DNA from: Nectonema munidae
Taxonomy: Eukaryota; Nematomorpha; Nectonematoida; Nectonematidae
Length of the DNA: 64,000 bases
Assembly (NCBI GenBank): GCA_030549495.1
Contig: JAUIRK010000867.1
Coordinates: 346,999 to 410,998, forward strand
Reading direction: 5' to 3'
The notes beneath the pieces were generated by a model. It ran no database searches. It was given only the letters and a program-made list of their open reading frames with translations, and was not told the DNA's origin. The translations under genes were made by a program, and so were the position numbers. Positions 11,950 through 20,380 of the stretch are shown here, piece after piece (position 1 is the first letter of the stretch; each line of letters begins with the position of its first letter).

Positions 11950-12842
11950 AGTATGAGGGTTAGAAAAAAAAACATTTCATTGATAAATTTTTTAATTCTG
12001 AGATTTTTGAAATAAGAGAGCTTAACAAATAAGAGGGATCGTTCTCTTCTTGATTAACAAAAGAGATCCAATCATATTCAGAAACTAGCTTTAAAAAAAC
12101 TTTTTCATCAAAGAAAGAATTATTTTTAGTTTTTGAAAGAGAAGCATGTTTTAAAGATAACCAAATAGGGTAGTGGTCTGATATGTTTGTATTAAGTACA
12201 AATGCTGAATAATCAAATTGACGATTTGGTATCAAGATATTGTCCAGTAAGGTGTCACTATTCGGACGGGTCATAGTAGTAATTGTAGGAAGCATCGAAT
12301 GAGAGATACACAAAGTGAAAAACCTATTAATAGCTCGACTTTCAATATTAAAAAGATTAAAATTAAAATCTCCAATTAAAATATTAGTAAAATTGAGAGG
12401 AAGCTGATTCAGATAGATTTCAAACTGGTCATTAAAAGACTCCTCAACGCTGGATATATTTGTTGGTAGTCTATAGAAATTATGCAGCATAAAAAAACGT
12501 CTATTAATTATTAGTTCCACGCAAAAATACTCAGCAATAGACTCAAAACTACCAGAACTAAAAATTTTATATGAGAGATTTTCATGAATAAAAAAACATA
12601 AACCCCCATGCTTTGAGATAACTCTCGGCGATGATAAAAATATATAAGAGGCAAGAGTAAAACTAGAAAAATCAGAATCTGTGAGCCAAGACTCTTGCAA
12701 ACATATAACCGATATAGGGTGGGTGGAATGCCAGTTTAACGTACTTATAAGTACTTCTAGCTCTGAAAATTTTGCTCTTAATGATTGAATATTAAGACTA
12801 ATAATATTTAATTCATTAGTTTCTATAACCGAATCAGGGGTC
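11950..12842 (-). pseudogene. LINE apurinic-like endonuclease domain
   Basis: The minus-strand frame carries the exonuclease/endonuclease/phosphatase fold motifs of LINE ORF2: SLNIQSLRAKF, the catalytic glutamate in CLQESWL, GDFNFN and the C-terminal SDHYPIW. The frame continues upstream to an ATG at 12,901, but those first codons are flanking arm DNA, also present in the right arm, so they are not LINE sequence. The reading frame is lost at a homopolymer run near 11,965-11,975; the downstream reverse transcriptase continues in another frame. A single homopolymer frameshift like this could be real or a sequencing error. Confidence 0.85.
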
Positions 12843-13743
12843 AAATCACTGGTTCTCAACCTTAGAGCCGAATTAAGAAGTAGCATCGCACTAGAGATCA
12901 CATTTTCGTGTTCAAATCATCTTTTATATAAATTTTTGAAAAATTAAAAAAAAACTATACTAATTGATTTTTACAAAAAGTGCAGATATTTTAACTTACA
13001 AAATTAACAATGTTTATAAGTAGGTATTATTTCAAAAGTTTCAAGTGATAAAGTTATTACAAGAAATATTGATATATTTATATTATTAGCATGTATATAT
13101 GAATGTTTTTGTATGAAGCCATGTATATATTTTCTCTTCTGGGTTCTTCTTTTATCACTGTTAGTAGACGCGTTGATGAATACTGATGAAGCAGTTTTCG
13201 CAACACATTGACAATTATCTCATAACATCGGTTTCTCCAACCACCCAATGAAGATTATGAAAATACAAAGTTTTTCTCAGAGTTCCAGAATAATACTCTC
13301 GTTCCAAACGCTTTTGGAAGCTTTCTATAAATATAAAGCATGCATTATTATATATTAAATGTCATAAGCTCAAAAGAAATATAATAACGTATTAATTGCA
13401 CGTTATTAGCACATAAATGTTATAATCTTGTGCAAACGTTTTTAATTAAAGCAAAACAAAAAACTTGACACAAAAACTTCCTAACTTTGAGGTTATTTAA
13501 ATCACTTTTTTGGCAACTTTGATTAATTTTTATCAAAAAATATTAGGACTATTGAAATAACCATTTTACTTTTTCACAGGTTATTCGATTCTCAAAAGAA
13601 ATAAACACTAGAATTGAATCCAAAAAAGTTGAAAATGTTTAATATAAAATTAAAATTCATTTTTAGAGGAATATACTTGAAATATATAATAAAATTATTT
13701 TAAATATAGTGGAATAAAAATTCAATTTTGAAATGAGTAAATA
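12843..13743. other. AT-rich spacer
   Basis: No gene seen. The stretch 13,080-13,270 has a distinct composition, with repeated CATGTATATAT and a CTGATGAAGCAG segment. It resembles 3' sequence of a retroelement but has no partner I can identify. Confidence 0.4.
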
Positions 13744-13840
13744 TAGCATTTTCAGTTTAAGTTCGTCTTTTTTCATTTTAAGTTCGTCTTTTTTCATTTT
13801 AAGTTCGTCCTTTTTCATTTTAAGTTTGTCCTCATTAGTT
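13744..13840 (+). repeat. Left terminal repeat array of IS630-like element
   Basis: Terminal 14 bp followed by four 21-bp tandem units with core TTTAAGTTCGTCCTTTTTCA, inverted relative to the array at 16,255-16,372. The 21-bp period (a multiple of three) makes chance open frames on both strands here. Confidence 0.85.
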
Positions 13841-14669
13841 TGCCTTTTTACTATACAAAAATTTCCGGCAAGTGGTGTACCGGTCGGACATACTGACTCT
13901 ACTCCCGTAGTTCGGTGTTTCAAACCCACATTCCGCTTTTTCCTGTCTTATTATACCTACTAAATCTTATAAAAATTTGAATTTTTTTTTAACTTTAACA
14001 TAAAAAAATTCTTTTTTCAGTGATTTTTAGTTTTTTTATATACGAGCACTTGAAATCTCGTACGTATCCATGATTTACTCATAAATTTTTTCCAGAGTCT
14101 TCAAATCTTTTCCCATATAAGTTGTTCAAATTTTTAGATTTCTAACTTCAACTGTAAAAAATTTATTGTTTTTTTTTATGATTTTTGTTTTTTTATATTA
14201 AACGAGTTATGCAAAAAGTTAATTTATGCAAATTTTTTAAAATTTCTTATAGTAAACAGTCTTCAATTTAGAATTTTTGGATGAAAAACAAAAAATTTTA
14301 ACTATATATTGTGTTAAAAAATTACTTTATACATTCAAAAACAATTATTGAAGTTTTAAATTTTTTAGTTTTGAAAGAAAAAATATTTAGCTTTAAAATA
14401 AACTAAAAAATAATAGTTCTAGATTTTAAATTTTTTATCAATTATGATTTAAACTTTGTAAACATGCACAGATCTGACTAAATTCATTATATTTTTTATA
14501 TGTGATGCATTCGCATCGGTCCGCTAACTAGTGTATAGGCAGGCATTCATTGGATAATTTTTAGGCAGGCAAAAAAAATTTCTTGATTTACCATTCTTTT
14601 TACTTTTGAAATACTCATCAAGTTTTTGCTCAATTTTCTTCTTTTCTTTTCAACAATGTAAAATAAAAT

Positions 14670-15540
14670 TTCAAGTGAAAAAAAGCTTGAATTAGTTAAG
14701 CTTCTCTCCACTGAGTTTCTTTCTGTTAAACGAGCATTAGAACTTCTTGGCATAAACTACTCCTCTGCCCAATCAATTCTTCAAAGACATAGTGATAAAA
14801 ACAATGAAGAAAATCCAAAAGTTCTCATGGTGGACACAAAAAAAGCTTTTAACGTCTGAAAGACTTATATATCTTGAAAGCCTAATCGAAAGTAATCCAA
14901 TGTTGACTCTTGAAGAAATTAGAGACAAAATGAAAGATAAGTACAGCATAAATATAGCTTTTAGTACTCTCCATAGCTATTTAGTAAATGATTTGAAAGT
15001 TACACTAAAGCGCGTTAGCAAACAAATTGAAGCTGTGAATAGAGAGGATAGTGTTTTTAAAAGGAAATGCTATGCTCAAGAATTTCAAAGTACAGCTCCA
15101 AGCTCACATGAGTCATTGATATTTATTGATGAGGCGGATTTAATTTACACTTGAGTCGCTCACAAGCACGTTTTAAAAAAGGCAGACGAGCAAGTATGAT
15201 TATTCCGACAAATAGGGGAAACAATGTTTCTCTCGTTCTTGCGATTAACTGCTTTAAAGTCATTCATTTTGAAATTGTAGAAGATGGTACTTGTAACAGT
15301 AAAAAGTTTTAAAATTCATATAAAAATTTATTTGAAAAGTTAAATCGAGATGCTACAATTAAAAGCGGTGCTTGGATTCTCCTCGATAACGCAAAAATTC
15401 ACAAGAGTAAAGAAGTAAAGGATCTTTTTCAACAAAATGGAAGATATATACTGAAGTTTTTATCACCATATTCTTTTATGCTAAATCCTTACGAGAATGT
15501 TTTCTCAAAAGTGAAAAACAAGGTGAGAAACTTAATGACT
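14670..15540 (+). pseudogene. IS630/mariner-type DDE transposase remnant
   Basis: Pieces of one transposase in shifting frames. An N-terminal helix-turn-helix region has VKRALELLGINYSSAQSILQ; a second helical region follows (TLEEIRDKMKDKYSI, open at 14,792-15,154). The catalytic core reads FIDEAD for the first aspartate, WILLDNAKIHKS for the second, and a final block FLSPYSFMLNPYENVFSKVK whose glutamate is the third acidic residue. The frame is broken by at least one frameshift near 14,850 and stops near 15,152 and 15,310. All three catalytic residues survive. The same breaks are in the right arm, so the element was dead before the duplication. Confidence 0.75.
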
Positions 15541-16254
15541 TCTTCAGCACAAAGCACATAGTTTTCATGGTAACCGGAGAATAGTATCCAGAAGACAAAA
15601 GTGTCCAGATAGAAAGAGCTTCTATATCATTGCTTCGTAATTGACTTGTGAAATTGCCTTAACAAGATAGTGGTCACTTTTCTCTTCTGGTCACTTTTCG
15701 CCTAGAACCGTTTTCATCGACCATCACAGAAGGCGTCAACACCATTTCAACATTTGACTGCACGAACTATACAACAGACATATGATGAACAATGTCAATA
15801 TAGCTTCGACTGGGCATTTGTATAATCCAAATATTTATTCATAATTTCTAATAAATTGTTTTACTTTATTTTTTTTATTTTAAAATTTTGAGTTTTTAAT
15901 TAAGTGGATTAAAATATCATGTATTTTTTAAATCTTTTTATTTATTTTTTTAAATGAGCAGAGGAGTTGAAGAAATGCTAGGAATACATAACATATTAAT
16001 TGAGCCAAATATAAAAGTACTACTTGTTAGTTTAATTTCAACGTTTAAGATCATCTTTCAAACTTAAATTAATTTAAAATTTGCTCATCAAAACCTACAA
16101 AGTTTTACATAATTTAGATTAAAAAAACTAAAAATCACTAAAAAAATTAAAATATTTTAGTAAATATTGAAAAATTTTGCAATTTTAATAAGATTTAGTA
16201 GGTATGATAAACAAAAAATAATTAACAATTTATTTTTGTATAGTAAAAAAGGCA

Positions 16255-16372
16255 AACTAATGAGGACCAACTTAAAATGAAAAAGGACGAACTTAAAATG
16301 AAAAAGGACGAACTTAAAATGAAAAAGGACGAACTTAAAATGAAAAAGGACGAACTTAAACTGAAAATGCTA
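16255..16372 (-). repeat. Right terminal repeat array of IS630-like element
   Basis: Five 21-bp units, reverse complement of the left array, ending CTGAAAATGCTA. It has one unit more than the left end. Confidence 0.85.
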
Positions 16373-16549
16373 TATATTAAATCGATTTTTTCATAAATTT
16401 GATTGATTTTAGTGAAAAAATTTGCTCACCATTGAATTCACTATATGACAATTAGTTTAGTTGATTGCAAAAAACAAGAAATGTCACAAAAAGGGAGATT
16501 AAATATAACTTTTAGGGTTAGGAATACTTTAATAGCTTGAGCTATACGT

Positions 16550-16935
16550 TTGGTGTGTATTTTTATATGGTATGATGATGGGTTGCATTATTATATAGAG
16601 TAGCTAGTTAACGGTTGTTCGGGGAGTTATTGATTTTAGCATAGTTGTATATTTTCTGTGTATTTTTGCGCTGTATGATAAACTCGCATTTGATTGGTTA
16701 ATTGTATGTCTATGTAAAATTATAATGTGGTGTGGTGATGAGTTATTCGTTTTTAGCATATAGTAGTCGTATATTTTCTGTGTATTTTTGGTATGATGAT
16801 CTCTCATGTGATTGGTTAAATTTATTTTATCGATAATTATATTTCAACCAATCAAAATGCTTTCAGCGACATACAGATAGAGGTTAGGCTACATTTTATT
16901 GAAAAGTTCACTTTGTTATTTATGCATCTATAAAA
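16550..16935 (+). promoter_or_regulatory. Putative promoter with duplicated CCAAT block
   Basis: Upstream of the membrane-protein gene, a block of about 110 bp occurs twice in tandem (about 16,630-16,700 and 16,740-16,820), with a partial third copy near 16,555. Both full copies share TATATTTTCTGTGTATTTTT and end in ATTGG (16,693-16,697 and 16,811-16,815), a CCAAT box on the other strand. A third CCAAT lies in direct orientation at 16,848-16,852. TATAAAAATG at the start codon lies too close to the ATG to be a TATA box for this start. Promoter function is inferred from motif and position only. Confidence 0.45.
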
Positions 16936-19821
16936 ATGAATATAATATACTTTTTCAAGATTATTTTATTATACTTAGGAGCTTTTGCTCTTGTAAAGAC
17001 TGCGCGTCAGAATAATATATATAAATCTTTTAATTTAGGGAAAGCGTGCAGCAAATTTAGCAAACAACTTAAAGTTTTACATGAACCTAATGTAAGCTAT
17101 AGAGTAGGGTGTTGTGAGAATCTTCAATGTAATAAGGAAATTTATAATATATATAAAACAGATTTACCAAAATATCAAGTTTTTAGAGAATTGCACAAAA
17201 AACATAGCTGCTTAGGGGAATTGTACGAATGTAAAATTAAAAGCGGAAAAAATTGCAAGTTTGATATCCAATGTGACAAAAACGAGTGCCAAGGGAGATG
17301 TATGTGCAAAAGAGGAGATCGTAGCTCGGAATGTTCAAACTATGAAGAAATGTCGTGTAATTCGAAAAACGACTGTAGGTACATGAGGTCAGGGGGTTCA
17401 TGCAAGAAAGGGAAATGTCAATGTAATTCTTCAAGCTTTTTTGAGGAGAGTGAGTGCAAAAGAAAGCATAGGTTACACAAAAAATGTAAAAATAATAGGG
17501 AATGCCTAAGTGGGAAATGTAGTAAATCGAAATGTGTTTGTCCAAAAAACAAGTATGAAGAAAATAGCAAATGCTTTGAACTAAAGCAACACGAAGAACC
17601 CTGTGATAGACACAGTGAGTGTAAATCGAGGAATTGCCGGGATGGTATTTGTGATTGTTTTGAGGATGAATATAGGGAAGATTATGAATGTAAGAAAAAG
17701 AAAAAATTATTTAAAAATTGTCAAACAAATAAAGAATGCGTGTCTGGTAAATGCTATTACGATAAGTGTTTTTGTGAGAAGGGTGAATTTTATTTGGAAG
17801 AAACATGTTTAAAGAAAAAGACCATAAACTCATTTTGTAAGATAAACAGGGAGTGTGAAACAGATATATGTTATAAAGAAAAATGTAGTTGTCCAAATTC
17901 GTCATTTTTATACCAAAAAGGATGTAAAACGAAGAAAAATTTGAGAGAAAAGTGCAACAAGTCAGAAGAATGTTTGAGTGGAAAATGCTTCAAAAAGAAA
18001 TGCGAAGCAAGAAAAGTAAAAGGCGAATACCAAGTGGGACAGGAATGCAGAGAAAACAGAGAGTGTTCTACATCATTTTGCAAGAAAGGCCCTGATCATT
18101 CTACATGCCAGTGTCTGGAAGGCTTTTTGTATGCTGGAATATGTAAGCCGTATCAAAAACACCGTGAAAGCTGTAACGAAATAGAAAAAAGATGTAACAT
18201 AGAGGAAAATCAAATTTGCATTTCTAAAATGTGCGTTTGCGAGAATGGTCATCTGTTCAATGGAGAAATGTGTATTCCAGATTCTGGAGTTTCGTATTTG
18301 TGTCCATTTATATTAAATCTTGAAATGATTAAGAACTCAGATTTCAACAATCAATTTAAGGCTAATTTAAAGGACTCAATTTCAAAACTTCTCATTATAC
18401 ACTTTCCAAAGTTATATGTTGACTCGTTTATTTTTCACTATAAGAAAAAAGAGGTAAAGATTATAATATACACGGAATCAAATTACAATTACATGCAGAG
18501 GGAAATAAAAAAGGTAGCAATTAAAAAATTGGACTTTCAATCCTTAAATTTGAAAGTAAATCAGGTTAGTAGTCAATTTATATATGGTTGTCATAGAGAC
18601 AAACATTTAATAAGCTACGAGCAAAACAAAAGTAAATGGACAGAAGATAAATGCGCCGATCTTGAATCTTTTAATTGGCAAAGAGAGCACACCATTTGCA
18701 TAGATGTATGCTTTTCTTGCTTATGTTCAAAGACGCAAGTCAAAAGCCTAGCTGAAGATAAAGAATATTTATTTTCATTTAACAGTGTAATAGAGAAAGC
18801 AAGCAGTTTCAAAAAAACGTATTTATGCGTAGAAAAGTATTCGCTAAAGTTTCGCGATAATTGTGAGAAGAATGAAGAATGTTCGTCCGAGATTTGCAAA
18901 GACGGTTTGTGTTTGTGTAGAGTAAGTCAGATTGAAAAAGATGGTTTGTGTTTGCAACGAATCGGGGAACAGTGTAGCAGCGACGACATGTGCGTTTCCG
19001 GGCGATGCCGAAGGAGTTTGTGTGTGTGTAAAGAGGATCAATACGAGACTGAGTCTGAAAGCAGAAAATCTTGCACAAGTAAGAAGAAGATCAAAGAATT
19101 GTGTTTGAGTGATAAGGAGTGTATGAGTGGCTACTGTAAGCAAAAGCCCTCTGTTGATAAAATAAAGGCATCCGTTTGTGCATGTCTTGATGGATACGTA
19201 AAAGACCAAAGTTGTAAAACGTTTTCAAAATTCAATGAATATTGTGAGAGAAGTAGGGAATGTGGCAAGAAACAAATGTGTAATAAGCGAGGTGGTATAT
19301 GTGTGTGCATAAATGGTTACAGATTCAAAGACAATGAGTGTGAGCCGTTATATCGGAATGCGTGTTATTCAGTTTTAGTGTCAATGGCTCCCAAACTTAA
19401 AAAATACGAGATCAGTTTGAAAAAAAATATCAAAAAAATTAAGAGTGAAATGGAAGAAAATATAGAAAAAGTTTTTAGGAAAATGTTAAAGAACTACGTA
19501 GCCAGTCGGGTTTTATTTAAAAATGGGAGCTTTATGGTCAAATTATTCATGAGTAAATTTGAGATGCCAGAAAAAGGAAGAATTGTGAAGCTTTTGAAGG
19601 AAAAATTAAAAGTAAATGAGAAAAATGGGACTTCTTCCTTTAAAATAATTAGAATAAAGATAGAAAAAGGATGCATGCCAATATTTTATTCTTGGTATTC
19701 ATTTATATTTTTTCTCCTACTTGTTTTATTTATTTTATTTATCCTTTGGTTATGCAGACGAAAGAAACAAAAAAAGAACAGAAGAGACGTTAAATTAGCA
19801 TTAGTTCTTCGAAATTGTTAG
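16936..19821 (+). CDS. Cysteine-rich modular type I membrane protein (left copy, open)
   Basis: An uninterrupted 961-codon frame with no intron. Residues 1-22 form a hydrophobic signal peptide, which supports this start. Residues about 60-450 hold repeated cysteine modules of about 40 residues with the pattern C..N.EC.SG.C....C.C, like EB or EGF-type modules. Residues about 456-551 form a cysteine-bounded domain of about 95 residues without internal cysteines; about four more cysteine modules follow (650-808). A second cysteine-bounded domain (810-912) of similar layout resembles a SEA-type fold. A transmembrane helix (about 917-940) and a 21-residue basic tail with RRKKQKKNRR end the protein. 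It is probably a cell-surface or adhesion-type protein; the exact function is unknown. A polyadenylation signal follows 13 bases after the stop. Confidence 0.85.
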   Translation: MNIIYFFKIILLYLGAFALVKTARQNNIYKSFNLGKACSKFSKQLKVLHEPNVSYRVGCCENLQCNKEIYNIYKTDLPKYQVFRELHKKHSCLGELYECKIKSGKNCKFDIQCDKNECQGRCMCKRGDRSSECSNYEEMSCNSKNDCRYMRSGGSCKKGKCQCNSSSFFEESECKRKHRLHKKCKNNRECLSGKCSKSKCVCPKNKYEENSKCFELKQHEEPCDRHSECKSRNCRDGICDCFEDEYREDYECKKKKKLFKNCQTNKECVSGKCYYDKCFCEKGEFYLEETCLKKKTINSFCKINRECETDICYKEKCSCPNSSFLYQKGCKTKKNLREKCNKSEECLSGKCFKKKCEARKVKGEYQVGQECRENRECSTSFCKKGPDHSTCQCLEGFLYAGICKPYQKHRESCNEIEKRCNIEENQICISKMCVCENGHLFNGEMCIPDSGVSYLCPFILNLEMIKNSDFNNQFKANLKDSISKLLIIHFPKLYVDSFIFHYKKKEVKIIIYTESNYNYMQREIKKVAIKKLDFQSLNLKVNQVSSQFIYGCHRDKHLISYEQNKSKWTEDKCADLESFNWQREHTICIDVCFSCLCSKTQVKSLAEDKEYLFSFNSVIEKASSFKKTYLCVEKYSLKFRDNCEKNEECSSEICKDGLCLCRVSQIEKDGLCLQRIGEQCSSDDMCVSGRCRRSLCVCKEDQYETESESRKSCTSKKKIKELCLSDKECMSGYCKQKPSVDKIKASVCACLDGYVKDQSCKTFSKFNEYCERSRECGKKQMCNKRGGICVCINGYRFKDNECEPLYRNACYSVLVSMAPKLKKYEISLKKNIKKIKSEMEENIEKVFRKMLKNYVASRVLFKNGSFMVKLFMSKFEMPEKGRIVKLLKEKLKVNEKNGTSSFKIIRIKIEKGCMPIFYSWYSFIFFLLLVLFILFILWLCRRKKQKKNRRDVKLALVLRNC

Positions 19822-19834
19822 TTTTTCATTCAAA

Positions 19835-19840
19835 AATAAA
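19835..19840 (+). terminator. Polyadenylation signal of membrane-protein gene
   Basis: AATAAA 13 bases after the stop codon, in the AT-rich 3' flank. The close spacing suits a compact gene. Confidence 0.6.
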
Positions 19841-20380
19841 TTATTTTGTCGGGTAAATTTTTATTGCTAATTCTAAATTATTATTAATAATCTAAAAAAA
19901 ATTATTTTATAATCTAATTAAAAGGGGTGGGAGGGGGGAGAAAAAAGAGATATCCTTTAAGTTGCTTTTATTAACATGGGGTGGGGGGGGGAGGGTTATC
20001 AAAAGCAATGCTATAATTCACATATGTCGAAGGTATGCGGATGGTTTTGCCATCTCAAGGAAGTGAGCGCCCTTGCCTTGCACAGCTTGTCGACTCGTCG
20101 GCGACTAAACCGGCACCCCATCGAGCCCAGCTAGATGAGAAGGGTGAGTGGACACCCTGCAGGACCAAAAACAAGACCTGTCGAAGAGCGGATGAACTCA
20201 CTGCGAGCGAACGCTCATTCACTAGTGGAAAGAAGATGGTGACCAGATTGTCTAATTGAAGGAAGATTTTTGATCTTTAAGCCAGACCCATCCATTTATC
20301 AAACTAAGTGGAGGGAGCTGGGGCAAAGAACGAACCTGCAGCCTATTGGCTTTGGACAAAGCCATCTTCTTAAATCAGGC
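19841..20380. other. G-rich runs and GC-rich block before satellite
   Basis: Two G-quadruplex-type runs (GGGGTGGGAGGGGGG at 19,924-19,938 and a longer one at 19,978-19,995) are followed by about 350 bp of markedly higher GC (20,035-20,380) leading straight into the satellite. Open frames of 69-74 codons in this block are identical in both arms but match nothing I recognise. It may be the non-repeated edge of the satellite unit or part of a larger element. Confidence 0.5.

Larger units (their letters stand above)
9627..12842 (-). mobile_element. 5'-truncated LINE (Jockey/CR1 group), left arm only
   Basis: A 3.2-kb insertion absent from the right arm, where the empty site is read across 53,639/53,640. 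The element runs on the minus strand: its 5' end is at 12,842, just at the start of the endonuclease domain, and its 3' end is an (ATT)n tail at 9,627-9,650. It therefore lacks its ORF1 and 5' UTR, as expected of incomplete target-primed reverse transcription. Any target-site duplication is at most a few bases. Because the right arm is empty, the insertion came after the arms were duplicated and last homogenised. Confidence 0.9.
13744..16372 (+). mobile_element. IS630/mariner-like transposon with tandem-repeat ends (left copy)
   Basis: The ends are inverted copies of TAGCATTTTCAGTTTAAGTT, flanked by TA. Each end continues into tandem 21-bp units (core TTTAAGTTCGTCCTTTTTCA): four units on the left (13,755-13,840) and five on the right (16,268-16,360). 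Weaker inverted similarity extends about 250 bp further inward. The interior holds a degraded DDE transposase (about 14,670-15,540). TA flanks and the transposase type fit the Tc1/mariner/IS630 superfamily. Broken. Present in both arms. Confidence 0.8.

Noticed and set aside
13183-13215. CTGATGA motif as a hammerhead ribozyme core
   Set aside because: No GAAA follows at the right distance and no stems pair; the match is limited to the seven bases.
13663-13963. Open frames with repeated LKMKKDE or SSSFFIL heptads
   Set aside because: They are translations of the 21-bp tandem units at the transposon end.
15541-15735. Repeated GGTCACTTTTC words as a regulatory cluster
   Set aside because: Only two copies inside a dead transposon; no wider structure.
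16928-16935. TATAAAA directly before the membrane-protein ATG as its TATA box
   Set aside because: A start about 30 bp downstream would remove the ATG and the signal peptide.
18809-19209. Open frames of 89-121 codons antisense to the membrane-protein gene
   Set aside because: Cysteine-, lysine- and glutamate-rich coding sequence leaves its complement open. They have no features of their own.
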